Assembly: GCF_026686735.1 (NCBI RefSeq)
Contig: NZ_CP113432.1
Location: forward strand, 3,461,001-3,525,000
DNA from: Pseudomonas triclosanedens
Lineage (GTDB): Bacteria > Pseudomonadota > Gammaproteobacteria > Pseudomonadales > Pseudomonadaceae
Direction of reading: 5' to 3'
DNA length: 64,000 nt
Shown here: one piece after another, positions 42,652-51,148 of the stretch
Position numbering within the stretch: position 1 is the stretch's first letter
How the letters are laid out: each line of letters starts with the position of its first letter
Notes under the pieces: model-generated
Database searches by the model: none
Told to the model about the DNA's origin: nothing
The model's input: only the letters and a program-made list of their open reading frames with translations
Position numbers and translations under genes: made by a program

Positions 42652-42933
42652 ATGCGTCCCGCTCCTTTGCGGCCTGCCGCCACTGTCTCGACCGCTGCCG
42701 CGCAACCTCAACGCTATCTCACCAACGACGAAGCCGCCGAGTACCTACGCCTATCGCCGCGCACGCTGGAAAAGCAGCGCGTGATCGGCGGCGGCCCGCG
42801 CTTTCGCAAGTTCGGCAGACGCGTCATGTACGCCGTGGCCGACCTCGATGCCTGGGCCGCCGACCGCAGCTTCGAGACGACTTCCGATCCCGAATACGCC
42901 GAGCACCACTCGGCCGACAGCCGTGCGTGCTGA
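42652..42933 (+). CDS. AlpA/excisionase-like helix-turn-helix protein
   Basis: A 93-residue DNA-binding protein with an HTH_17-type winged helix: QRYLTNDEAAEYLRLSPRTLEKQRVIGGGPRFRKFGRRVMYAVADLDAWA. Such proteins serve as excisionases or as activators of integrase or replication genes. It directly precedes repA, whose GTG alternative start at 42927 would overlap its stop. ATGGAGGTTCACACC gives the ribosome site. Confidence 0.88.
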   Translation: MRPAPLRPAATVSTAAAQPQRYLTNDEAAEYLRLSPRTLEKQRVIGGGPRFRKFGRRVMYAVADLDAWAADRSFETTSDPEYAEHHSADSRAC

Positions 42934-42959
42934 TCGGCGGCGCGCGGCAGGCCATCGCC

Positions 42960-43817
42960 ATGTCCAGCACCGTGCTGCCGTCCCGGCAGCGGCCGTTGCA
43001 GGAGCGCGAACAGCTCGACCTGTTCCGCGCCTTGCCCGGCGACATGGCGCCGCGCGACAGCCAGGACTTGATGGCCTATCCGTTCTTCTCGCTCGGCAAG
43101 TCGAAGCGGGTCAAGCCCATCGACTTCCGTGCGGGCAACGTGACGATTCGCGTGGAAGGCACGGCCGAGCACGGCATCGCCACGATTTGGGATGCGGACG
43201 TGCTGATATGGGCGGCCTCGCAGATCGTGGAGGCGAAGGACGCGGGCTTGCGGCCATCGCGGCTGATGCGCGCCACACCCTACGAGATCCTGCGCTTCAT
43301 CGGGCGCGGCAAGTCGCTGCGCGACTACCAGCGCCTCAAGGCCGCGCTCGACCGGCTGCAATCGACCACGGTGGCCACGTCCATCCGCGAGACGACCGGG
43401 CGGCGCCTGCACCGCTTCTCGTGGATCAACGAATGGAAGGAACTGGCCGATGCCAGCGGCACGCCGCTGGGCATCGAACTGATCCTGCCGGACTGGTTCT
43501 ACGCGGGCGTGCTCGATGCCGCCCTGGTGCTGACCATCGACCCGGCGTATTTCCGGCTGACCGGCGGCATCGAGCGGTGGCTGTACCGCCTGGTGCGCAA
43601 GCACGGCGGCAAGCAGACATACGGCTGGCAGTTCGACTTTCGCTACCTGCACCAGAAATCCGGCAGCACCGCCAAGCCCTACGACTTCGCCTGCGATCTG
43701 CGCGCGCTCGTTGCGCGTCAGTCGCTGCCCGGCTACGTCCTGAGCATCGAGCGGATGCCCGACAACGGCATGGAGCTGCTGACCTTCCGGCCCGTGCCGC
43801 ATACGGCACGGGGATAA
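42960..43817 (+). CDS. repA: replication initiator protein A
   Basis: A 285-residue RepA-type initiator (RPA family). It begins MSSTVLPSRQRPLQEREQLDLFRALPGD and includes the conserved YPFFSLGKSKRVKPIDFRAG, GIATIWDADVLIWAASQIVEA, SRLMRATPYEILRFIGRG and FYAGVLDAALVLTIDPAYFRL segments. It would bind the iterons located 25 bp downstream and start plasmid-like replication of the excised circle. A GTG start at 42927, overlapping the HTH gene, is the alternative. The sequence is intact. Confidence 0.92.
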   Translation: MSSTVLPSRQRPLQEREQLDLFRALPGDMAPRDSQDLMAYPFFSLGKSKRVKPIDFRAGNVTIRVEGTAEHGIATIWDADVLIWAASQIVEAKDAGLRPSRLMRATPYEILRFIGRGKSLRDYQRLKAALDRLQSTTVATSIRETTGRRLHRFSWINEWKELADASGTPLGIELILPDWFYAGVLDAALVLTIDPAYFRLTGGIERWLYRLVRKHGGKQTYGWQFDFRYLHQKSGSTAKPYDFACDLRALVARQSLPGYVLSIERMPDNGMELLTFRPVPHTARG

Positions 43818-43841
43818 CTCGGGAAAAGCCTGTGGATGGTG

Positions 43842-43905
43842 TCGTGCTATCAGGCGTGCGGGGTATCGTGCTATCAGGCGTGGGACTATCGTGCTATCAG
43901 GCGTG
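43842..43905 (+). repeat. three RepA-type iterons, putative oriV
   Basis: The 17-mer TCGTGCTATCAGGCGTG occurs at 43842-43858, 43866-43882 and 43889-43905 with periods of 24 and 23 bp, about two helical turns. They lie directly after repA and are followed by an AT-richer stretch (43945-43990, CTAACTTCCCTAACTTAATT) that could melt. The order repA, iterons, AT-rich region, parA is that of a theta origin. Confidence 0.75.
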
Positions 43906-44070
43906 CCGATGGGCTGCAAACCCGTGTCAGTGTTGGGTTTGCGCGCCCTCTAACTTCCCTAACTTAATTTCTCTAACTTTTAGTAGAGAAACGCCGCTGC
44001 GGTGGATAACCACCGCGCGGCCACAAGCGCAGCAGCAAGAGCCCGGCTTTCCAGCACGGAGGGCCGCGCC

Positions 44071-44709
44071 ATGATCGTCGCTCTGCTCAACCAGAAAGGC
44101 GGCGTGGGCAAGACCACGCTCGCCACGCACATCGCCGGCGAGCTTGCGATGCGCGGTCAGCACGTCGTTCTGCTGGACGCCGACCCGCAGGGTTCATCGC
44201 TGGACTGGACACAGCGCAGAAGCCAGCAAGGCTTGCCAAGGCTTTTCAGCGCCGTGGGCCTCGCACGCGAAACGCTGCACCAAGAGGCGCCAGAACTCGC
44301 TAGGCGAGCCGATCACGTCATCATCGACGGCCCGCCACGCATCGCGGCACTGGCGCGCTCCGCGCTGCTGGCGGCCGAGCGCGTGCTGATCCCCGTGCAG
44401 CCCAGCCCTTACGACCTGTGGGCCAGCGCCGAAATGGTGGCGCTGATCCGCGAGGCGCAGGTGTTTCGGCCTGCGCTGCGTGCGGCCTTCGTCATCAATC
44501 GGCGCGTCAGTACCACCGTGATCGGGCGCGAAGCGCGCCAGGCACTCGCCGACCAGCCGCTTCCTGCGCTGCGCGCGGAAGTGCATCAGCGCATCGTGTT
44601 TGCCGACAGCGTGGCCGCTGGCCGGCTTGCGCGCGAGACGGCGCCGGACAGCGCCGCCGCGCGCGAAATCACCGCGCTAGTGGACGAACTGCTGCGGTGG
44701 CCGACATGA
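44071..44709 (+). CDS. parA: ParA family partition ATPase
   Basis: A 212-residue ParA/Soj-type ATPase. The deviant Walker A QKGGVGKTTLATHIA is near the start, Walker A' LLDADPQGSSLDW and Walker B VIIDGPPRIA follow, and VQPSPYDLWAS completes the switch region. The length is that of short, single-domain ParA proteins on ICEs. The ribosome site CGGAGGGCCGCGCC precedes ATG 44071. It overlaps the next gene by ATGA. It should keep the excised ICE during cell division. Confidence 0.93.
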   Translation: MIVALLNQKGGVGKTTLATHIAGELAMRGQHVVLLDADPQGSSLDWTQRRSQQGLPRLFSAVGLARETLHQEAPELARRADHVIIDGPPRIAALARSALLAAERVLIPVQPSPYDLWASAEMVALIREAQVFRPALRAAFVINRRVSTTVIGREARQALADQPLPALRAEVHQRIVFADSVAAGRLARETAPDSAAAREITALVDELLRWPT

Positions 44710-44990
44710 CCGCGAGGCCGCCACCGAACAGCAAGCGCACGGCAAAGCGCGTCGGTATCGGCGCGCGTCCGCCCGCGAATCCGCACGCCGAGGCGTGGAT
44801 TCGTCAGGGCGACGCCATTGCGCTGAACAAGGGCGACCTCTACACCGCCCGCCTGACCCTCGACATCACGCCCGCGCTGCGCGCGCGCATCAAGGTGTCG
44901 GCCTTCACGCAAGGCGTGACCGTGGCCGATCTGCTGCGTGGCCTGCTGGAGCGTGAGTTTCCAGAGCATCTCCGGGAGAACACACCATGA
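44706..44990 (+). CDS. small ribbon-helix-helix-like protein downstream of ParA
   Basis: A 94-residue basic protein. The C-terminal region YTARLTLDITPALRARIKVSAFTQGVTVADLLRGLLEREFPE has the beta-strand and two-helix pattern of RHH DNA-binding proteins. The position directly after parA, with an ATGA overlap, suggests a centromere-binding partner, although the ICE also has a large ParB. It overlaps the DUF2840 gene by ATGA. Confidence 0.75.
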   Translation: MTARPPPNSKRTAKRVGIGARPPANPHAEAWIRQGDAIALNKGDLYTARLTLDITPALRARIKVSAFTQGVTVADLLRGLLEREFPEHLRENTP

Positions 44991-45520
44991 CCGCATCTGC
45001 TTCGCCTGCTGCTGGCTCGGCCACGGCTGCGCTCGCAGCACCTTCCGGCCAGCCTGCCAGCGCGCCGTTGACGCGCGTGGCACTGGCCTACATCGAACCG
45101 CGCTTCAAGCTCTACCTGCGCTTCGGCGAACCTGCGCGCACGCATCAACTCGACCGCTGGCGGCGCTGCGCGGTGTTCCAGCCGGGCGCCATGTTCTGCC
45201 GCATCCGCTGGCAGGCCAACGACTACGGCACGATTCGCTGGCAGCTCATGGTGATGCAGGCTTGCACGCCGCTCGATGCGGCGCAGCGCATTCCCGGCGT
45301 GCAGCCGGGCGCGCGCCTGCTGCTGCACGCCGAGGGCGAGAATCAGGTGCGCGCCGTGCTGGAGCGCATCGACGCCATCGAGGCGCTGGGCATCGCGCCT
45401 GTCGGTACCTCGCCCGTGTACTGGCGCACGCTCGCCAACCGGCTCGCTGCGCGCCTGCCGCTGCCCGAATACACCGCCGAGCGGCACGCCGCCTGGCTGA
45501 CCGGGAGGGCGCTGCCATGA
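44987..45520 (+). CDS. DUF2840 domain-containing protein
   Basis: A 177-residue protein of the DUF2840 family, with TRVALAYIEPRFKLYLRFGEP, then RIRWQANDYGTIRWQLMVMQACTPLDAAQRIPGVQPGARLLLHAEG and a C-terminal VYWRTLANRLAARLPLPEY. It is always seen in the parA-traF operon of these elements; the function is not known. It shares ATGA overlaps with both neighbours, so translation is coupled. Confidence 0.9.
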   Translation: MTASASPAAGSATAALAAPSGQPASAPLTRVALAYIEPRFKLYLRFGEPARTHQLDRWRRCAVFQPGAMFCRIRWQANDYGTIRWQLMVMQACTPLDAAQRIPGVQPGARLLLHAEGENQVRAVLERIDAIEALGIAPVGTSPVYWRTLANRLAARLPLPEYTAERHAAWLTGRALP

Positions 45521-46104
45521 CCGCCGTTTCGACTGCCGGCACCGCGCCGCGTCCTCGCTCGCGCCTGCGCGCTCGCATCGTGCTGGCGGGCCTCTCCGCC
45601 TGCGGCCTCGCTGCGCTGGCCTGGGCGTCCTTCGTGCATCCGCTGCCGCGCCTGATCTACAACCCGTCCGACAGCGTGGCGGTCGGCTGGTATCGCGTCG
45701 ATCCGCTGGGCGACGGCACCGGCTCGCTGCCACGTTCCTTCTCCGTGGGCAGCATCGTCCTGACCACGCTGCCGCCAGACGCTGCCGCGCTGGCCGCGCA
45801 GCGAGGCTACCTGCCGGCGCGCGTGCCGCTGCTCAAGCGCGTGGGCGCCGCCGCGCCGCAGGAGGTGTGCATCACTGGCCGCATCGTCCGCATCGACGGC
45901 GTGCCTTCGGCCGCCGTACTGCCTGCTGATCGCTGGGGCCGGCCGCTGCCATCCCGGCAGCAATGCCGTCGCCTTCAACCCGGCGAACTGTTCCTGCTCA
46001 GCGTGACCAACCCGGCGTCGTTCGACAGCCGGTATTTCGGGCCGGTCAACGCATCCGCCGTGCTCGGCGTCGCGCATCCGGTTTGGCTGGAGTCTCGTCC
46101 ATGA
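45517..46104 (+). CDS. traF: conjugative signal peptidase TraF (S26 family)
   Basis: A 195-residue membrane-anchored S26 peptidase. A hydrophobic segment (IVLAGLSACGLAALAWASFV) is followed by LIYNPSDSVAVGWYRVDPL with the probable nucleophile S53, and VPLLKRVGA with the general base K107. In RP4 the TraF peptidase cyclises the pilin TrbC. It belongs to the coupled parA-RHH-DUF2840-traF operon and is followed by a non-coding stretch before the relaxase gene. Confidence 0.92.
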   Translation: MTAVSTAGTAPRPRSRLRARIVLAGLSACGLAALAWASFVHPLPRLIYNPSDSVAVGWYRVDPLGDGTGSLPRSFSVGSIVLTTLPPDAAALAAQRGYLPARVPLLKRVGAAAPQEVCITGRIVRIDGVPSAAVLPADRWGRPLPSRQQCRRLQPGELFLLSVTNPASFDSRYFGPVNASAVLGVAHPVWLESRP

Positions 46105-46552
46105 TGGCCGCCGATTCGCTGCACGTCGCCGTGCACCTCATCGTGCCATCGGGCGTGTCGTTCTGCTGTTCGTCGCCGTGTCGTCGCGCGTGCAGTGCGG
46201 GTGCATTCGCACCGCACTTCGCGCTGCCTTCGACGCAGCCGTCCAACGTGCAGTCGTCTTGCTTCGAACGCGCCCGGCCTGCGGCCGTGCCCGCGTTCGC
46301 CGGCGCGCTGGCTGCTCACGCAGCAGCGCCGCCGGGCCGCCGCTGCCCGGAGCGACAGCGAGGGGCAAAGGCGGAAGGCAAGACAAAAGGACGCGGCACC
46401 GGGCCGCGTCGAAAGTCAGTCTGCACATGGGGGTTGCGCGGCACGCAGCGGCTTCGCCGCCGTGCCGCTTGTGGCGCGAGGCCCGCGCCGATGCAGGCAT
46501 GTCCGCGTGCTTCGCACGACCGAACACGCCAGAGCTTGCAGAGGGCATAACA
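46105..46552. other. non-coding region between traF and relaxase, candidate oriT
   Basis: About 450 bp without a credible gene. It contains GCGGCACG (46438-46445) and its exact inverse CGTGCCGC (46461-46468), enclosing GCGG-CTTC-GCCG, and a smaller GCGGC/GCCGC stem near 46393-46406. Inverted repeats just upstream of a relaxase gene are where oriT usually lies. No nic motif is recognised. Confidence 0.4.
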
Positions 46553-48526
46553 ATGACCGACCGCCGCGACGACGATTTCCGCATCCGACCCAGCGCCCCG
46601 AAGAACCGGGGCCAGGGCTTCGTCTCCAAGGTGCTCAAGCAGGCAGGCAAGGCCAGCGGAGGCAAGTCCTCGGTGCGCCGTCCGGCGTCGGCGCGTGGCA
46701 CCGGCCAGCGGCCCGGCTCGCGCCTCGGGCGGGGCCATACGGCGGCGCGCTTCGCGGGGGCGAAGCTCACGCCCATGTCGCGGCGCGTGACCATCAAGAC
46801 GCTGCTGGTCAACCAGCGCCAGGCCAGCCCGCAGTCGCTCGCCAAGCACCTGCGCTACATCGAGCGCGATGGCGTGGGCCGCGATGGCGAGCCGGGCCAA
46901 TCCTACGGGCCGCAGACCGATGCGGCCGACCTCGACGCCTTCAAGGAACGCTGTGCCGACGACCGACACCATTTCCGCTTCATCCTCTCGCCCGAGGATG
47001 GCACGGAACTCGAAGACCTGCGCACCTACACGCGGCACCTCATGGGTCGCATGGAAGCCGACCTGGGCACGGGCATCGATTGGGTGGCCGTCAACCACTG
47101 GAACACCGACAACCCGCACACGCACATCGTCGTGCGCGGGCGCGACGATACCGGCAAAGACCTCATCATCGCCGGCGACTACATCGCCGATGGTTTCCGC
47201 CATCGCGCCGCCGAGCTGGCGACCGAATGGCTGGGGCCGCGCACCGAGCTGGAGATCCAGCAGACCTTGCAGCGCGAGGTGGAACAAGAGCGGTGGACGA
47301 GCCTGGATCGCACGCTCAAGCGCGAGCTGGGCGACGATGGCCTGGTGCATGTCGAACGGCTCAACGAACCGCGCCTGCAACGCCAGCGCCTGCTGCTGAT
47401 CGGCCGGCTGCAACGCTTGCAGCGCCTGGGCCTGGCCGACGAAATGCAGCCCGGCACCTGGGCCGTCCATGCCGACGCTGAAAAGACCCTGCGCGCCCTG
47501 GGCGAGCGTGGCGACATCATCCGCACCATGCAGCGGGCCATGCACGGCGAGCCGCGCGAACTGGCGGTGTTCGAGCCGGGAGATGACGGCCGAACCATCC
47601 TCGGCCGCGTGGCCGCGAAGGGGCTGGCCGACGAGCTGCGAGACCGGGGCTATTTGGTCATCGACGGGGTGGATGGCAAGGCCCACTACGTCGCGCTTAA
47701 CGCCCGCGACGAGCTGGCGAACTACCCAGCCGGTGCCGTGGTGGAGGTGAAGGGATCGGCCAACGTGCGCGCCGCCGACAAGAACATCGCCGCACTGGCG
47801 AGCGGTGGCCTGTACCGCACCGATCATCACCTCGCCATCGCGCAGGGTCAGGCCGTTCCCGGCCGCGATCCGCAGGAAGTCGTCGCGGCCCACGTCCGCC
47901 GCCTCGAAGCCCTGCGCCGTGCCGGCATTGTGGAGCGCGTGGCCGAGGGGCTATGGAAGGTGCCGGGCGACCTGCCCGAGCAGGGCCGCCGCTACGACGC
48001 GCAGCGCCTGGGCGGCGTGGCCGTTGCACTGAAATCGCACCTGCCCATAGAGCGGCAAGCCCGCGTGATCGGGGCCACTTGGCTTGACCAGCAGTTGATC
48101 GGCGGCGGCTCGGGCCTGGGCGACCTGGGCTTTGGCGGCGAGGCCAAACAGGCGATGCAGCAGCGTGCCGACTTCCTGGCCGAACAGAGGCTGGCCGAGC
48201 GGCGCGGGCAGCGCGTAATCCTAGCCCAGAACCTGTTGGGCACGCTGCGCAATCGGGAATTGGCGCAGGCCGCCAAGGACATTGCGGCCGAAACCGGCTT
48301 GGAGCACCGGCCCGTGTCCGACGGCCAACGCGTGGCTGGCATCTACAGGCGTTCCGTCATGCTCGCTAGCGGGCGCTACGCGATGCTCGATGACGGCATG
48401 GGGTTCAGCCTGGTGCCGTGGAAGCCGGTGATCGAGCAGCGGTTGGGACAACAACTCGCTGCGACCATTCATAAAGGATCGGCTTCCTGGGAACTCGGAA
48501 CTCGTCGAGGTATATCGATTGGATAG
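46553..48526 (+). CDS. relaxase with DUF3363 domain (VirD2-like)
   Basis: A 657-residue relaxase of the kind carried by these ICEs. The basic N-terminal ~85 residues (MTDRRDDDFRIRP to AGAKLTPMSRR) lead into the relaxase domain: SLAKHLRYIERDG, HHFRFILSPEDG, and the metal-binding motif HWNTDNPHTHIVVRG with H182, H189 and H191. The C-terminal DUF3363 region ends MLDDGMGFSLVPWKPVIEQRLGQQ. The enzyme nicks oriT and pilots the strand with the VirD4/TraG coupling protein. The start is fixed by the family-typical MTDRRDDDFRIRP. Confidence 0.92.
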   Translation: MTDRRDDDFRIRPSAPKNRGQGFVSKVLKQAGKASGGKSSVRRPASARGTGQRPGSRLGRGHTAARFAGAKLTPMSRRVTIKTLLVNQRQASPQSLAKHLRYIERDGVGRDGEPGQSYGPQTDAADLDAFKERCADDRHHFRFILSPEDGTELEDLRTYTRHLMGRMEADLGTGIDWVAVNHWNTDNPHTHIVVRGRDDTGKDLIIAGDYIADGFRHRAAELATEWLGPRTELEIQQTLQREVEQERWTSLDRTLKRELGDDGLVHVERLNEPRLQRQRLLLIGRLQRLQRLGLADEMQPGTWAVHADAEKTLRALGERGDIIRTMQRAMHGEPRELAVFEPGDDGRTILGRVAAKGLADELRDRGYLVIDGVDGKAHYVALNARDELANYPAGAVVEVKGSANVRAADKNIAALASGGLYRTDHHLAIAQGQAVPGRDPQEVVAAHVRRLEALRRAGIVERVAEGLWKVPGDLPEQGRRYDAQRLGGVAVALKSHLPIERQARVIGATWLDQQLIGGGSGLGDLGFGGEAKQAMQQRADFLAEQRLAERRGQRVILAQNLLGTLRNRELAQAAKDIAAETGLEHRPVSDGQRVAGIYRRSVMLASGRYAMLDDGMGFSLVPWKPVIEQRLGQQLAATIHKGSASWELGTRRGISIG

Positions 48527-48563
48527 AAGCTAGTCTTCCGTCAACAGGTGTATCCATCCCTTG

Positions 48564-49037
48564 CTAGCGGCTTCCATAGAACTTTTCCACGAACGAGCGA
48601 CGGTAACTCTGGTGGCAGGCTAGGCAGCTTTGCTGGGTTTTGGAGAAAGCCGCGATGACTGCTTGGCCGTCATTCCGCTGTGCAGCCTCGCCCAGGGCGG
48701 TCGCGGCGTCATGAACCTGTCCATCAAGACCCCGAAACTTTCCAGCGTCTGCCCCAAGCCAGGCAAGGATGCGCATCTTTTCCGACATGGGCGGCTCGGC
48801 ATGCTTGGCAATTCGTGGTGCTAGCTCGGCGACCAGTGGCCAGTCTTCTTTGGAGATCGCGCCCGTGACGACTTGCATGTCGCGCCCGAGTCTTTCCATT
48901 ATGGTACGAAGCGCCATTGGCTTTGCCGCCTCTACGGACTGCGCACCGAGTGCCGTGGCGAAGGTTGCCAAGAGCACGGACAGCGAGACTGTGAAGAACG
49001 ATCTGGGTTTCAAGGGCTGGTTCACGAATTTCTCCAT
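48564..49037 (-). CDS. cytochrome c'-like protein
   Basis: A 157-residue exported protein. A signal sequence (about residues 10-38, ending QSVEA) is followed by a four-helix bundle-like domain and the C-terminal haem motif CLACHQSYRRSF. The position of CxxCH near the C-terminus is that of cytochrome c'/c-556 proteins, which bind NO or take part in electron transfer. It is the last gene of the minus-strand cargo, 48 bp after the LpxR-like gene, and may be in the same operon. Confidence 0.82.
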   Translation of the reverse strand: MEKFVNQPLKPRSFFTVSLSVLLATFATALGAQSVEAAKPMALRTIMERLGRDMQVVTGAISKEDWPLVAELAPRIAKHAEPPMSEKMRILAWLGADAGKFRGLDGQVHDAATALGEAAQRNDGQAVIAAFSKTQQSCLACHQSYRRSFVEKFYGSR

Positions 49038-49085
49038 TGATGTTGTGACGAATGCTTTGGGTCTAACGAATGGTTGCAGGTGTCC

Positions 49086-50285
49086 TCAAAATTCCAAGCT
49101 CAGCGCGATCGATCCGAATGCGTGATAGCCCGCCTGCTGGTCGAACTCGCGGGTTCTCCAAACGCGCATCACGGCAAGCCGCACGCCACGTCCAGCAACG
49201 ATCCATTGGCTGCTGATGCCGAGAGCTGCTTGCGCGACCCAAGGCCGCCGGCTGACATGGTGGCTATTCCGGAACATGTTTCCGTCGAGTGAGAAGTCCC
49301 AGGCGACGGCTTTACCCTCCAGGTTCAGGAAGACATGTGCCCCAGGTTTGGGCGCCAGGACCGATTGCGGCGTTGTCGTGCGCAGATCGGCAACACCAGA
49401 GGGCGGGCGGTTCTCCGCGCCAGGGCGGATCGGATAGCTGCCGAAGTCGTTCGGTATGTTCCAGCCCGCGCGAAACTCCACGCCGGTACTGGCGGCGGTT
49501 TCGATGTTTCCGACCCGCAGGGCATAGCTGCCGATCACGTCGCTGCCCCATCCAGGGCGGACCGCACCCTCCGTGTACGGCTTGAACTTGCGTTCCATGG
49601 CCATCTGAAATGCCGGCTCGTTGCGCAACTGGTTGTCCCAGCCGCGAAATCGCTCGATGCCACGCACCCGATGCACCAGATCCTGCGACTTCTCTGCCAG
49701 CGACCAGGGGCCGATCAAGCCCAGGGTTAGTTCGCGTACGTCCAGCATTTCATAGCTGGCAGCCTGTGGGTGGATTCGGCGATTCCACGCCAGGCTCAGG
49801 TAGAGCAGGCCAGCGTACGGCCGATCGTCGGGAATCAGATCGGTGCGCGTCTTGTCCTCGGGTGTGTACATAGACTGGCCAAAGCGAACGACGAGGTTCT
49901 GCGATGCCGGTTGGTCGCCGGTATCGCGCCAGAAGCCGGGATCGGCCCAGCCGATGAAGCGGGCGTACAAACCAATCGGCTGTGGCAGGCACTCGGGACG
50001 GAGCTCGCCTTGCAGATCACGTGAGACTGCTGTTAGCGCGACACCGTTGGTGTAGTTGCGGTCGGAGCCGGTGAATAGATCGTTCTCCAGGCGCAGGGTG
50101 CCACCCCGCCAGCGCAGGGATTGCCCTGGCGAGCAGGAGGGAGGATCTGCAGAGAGCGAGAAGTCGGAACCGAAAGCAGAAATCGGGCTGAACAATGCAC
50201 CCGCAATCAACAAGGCGGCGCACTGCATCGGCTGCTGCACCTTGTTGCCGCGCAGGCTCCAGTGATACCCGTCGATGCCAATCAT
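49086..50285 (-). CDS. LpxR-like outer-membrane protein (DUF2219)
   Basis: A 399-residue protein with an export signal (around residues 20-40, CAALLIAGALFSPISAFG) and the family hallmark LRLENDLFTGSDRNYTNGVALT. Aromatic beta-strand patterns continue to the end (YHAFGSIALSLEF), typical of an outer-membrane barrel with a terminal Phe. LpxR removes the 3'-acyloxyacyl chain of lipid A; whether this member does so is not shown. The start is set by an ATGA overlap with the LOG gene. Confidence 0.82.
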   Translation of the reverse strand: MIGIDGYHWSLRGNKVQQPMQCAALLIAGALFSPISAFGSDFSLSADPPSCSPGQSLRWRGGTLRLENDLFTGSDRNYTNGVALTAVSRDLQGELRPECLPQPIGLYARFIGWADPGFWRDTGDQPASQNLVVRFGQSMYTPEDKTRTDLIPDDRPYAGLLYLSLAWNRRIHPQAASYEMLDVRELTLGLIGPWSLAEKSQDLVHRVRGIERFRGWDNQLRNEPAFQMAMERKFKPYTEGAVRPGWGSDVIGSYALRVGNIETAASTGVEFRAGWNIPNDFGSYPIRPGAENRPPSGVADLRTTTPQSVLAPKPGAHVFLNLEGKAVAWDFSLDGNMFRNSHHVSRRPWVAQAALGISSQWIVAGRGVRLAVMRVWRTREFDQQAGYHAFGSIALSLEF

Positions 50286-51148
50286 GTTGCCCTATCGCCT
50301 GCCGCCCTGTTGACGTAAAAGCGTTCGAGGGCACTAACGATTTCCTCGGCTTCGTCTACGCAGGTGAACAAGTCCAGATCGGATGGAGAGACATAGCCTT
50401 CGTCGAGCAGAAGATCGAAATCAACTACGCGACGCCAGAATGCACGGCCGACCAGCACCACCGGAATACGCTGCATCTTTTCGGTCTGGATCAAGGTGAG
50501 CACCTCGAACAGCTCATCGAGCGTTCCATAGCCACCGGGGAAGGCCACCAAGCCCTTGGCGTGCAACAAGAAGTGCATCTTGCGCAGCGCGAAATAGTGG
50601 AATCGGAACGCCAAATTTGGGCACATGTAGGGGTTGGGTGCCTGTTCGTGGGGCAGCGTGATGTTGAGGCCAATCGAACGTGCGCCGACCTCGAAAGCAC
50701 CGCGGTTGGCGGCCTCCATGATGCCGGGCCCACCCCCGGTGACGACGACGAAATCACGGCGGTTTTGCTGCTGGAAACGCGCCGAAATAAGGCCCGAGAA
50801 ACGCCGCGCTTGCTCGTAGTGGCGTGCCTGTTCGACCCGGCGATTGGCTCGGGCAAGCTCTTGCCTCAGCCCGACATCCTCCGGAGTGACGCGCGCCTGA
50901 CGCTCCAGCGCGCCAAGACGGGCTTCTGCCGTCTCGGCATCGCTCACGCGTGCGCTGCCGAAGACCACTACCGTCGAGCGAATGCCTTGCTCGTGCAGGA
51001 TGCGGTCAGGCTTGAGCAGTTCGAGCTGCAGTCGCAGCGGCCGCAGTTCTTCCTGGCCAAGCAGCTCGATGTCTTCGTACGCAAGACGGTACGTTGGCGA
51101 CTCGCGGATGGCGCGCAGGCGTTCATCGAGATCTTCGGCGGGCTTCAT
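50282..51148 (-). CDS. LOG family protein (TIGR00730-like Rossmann fold)
   Basis: A 288-residue protein with the LOG signature: VVVTGGGPGIMEAANRGAFE near residue 140 and VAFPGGYGTLDELFEVLTLIQT near 215. LOG proteins hydrolyse cytokinin ribotides or AMP-type nucleotides; bacterial members are often misnamed lysine decarboxylases. The ~90 N-terminal residues are extra compared with the short LOG type. It overlaps the hydrolase gene (TGATG) and the LpxR-like gene (ATGA), so translation is coupled. Confidence 0.88.
   Translation of the reverse strand: MKPAEDLDERLRAIRESPTYRLAYEDIELLGQEELRPLRLQLELLKPDRILHEQGIRSTVVVFGSARVSDAETAEARLGALERQARVTPEDVGLRQELARANRRVEQARHYEQARRFSGLISARFQQQNRRDFVVVTGGGPGIMEAANRGAFEVGARSIGLNITLPHEQAPNPYMCPNLAFRFHYFALRKMHFLLHAKGLVAFPGGYGTLDELFEVLTLIQTEKMQRIPVVLVGRAFWRRVVDFDLLLDEGYVSPSDLDLFTCVDEAEEIVSALERFYVNRAAGDRAT

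Noticed and set aside
43842..43905. Three short direct repeats as a possible CRISPR array
   Set aside because: Spacers would be only 6-7 bp and no cas genes are present; the repeats fit iterons.
45963..46550. 195-codon frame between traF and the relaxase
   Set aside because: It overlaps the traF end out of frame, is Arg/Ala/Cys-rich noise and has no ribosome site; the region is better read as non-coding with a possible oriT.
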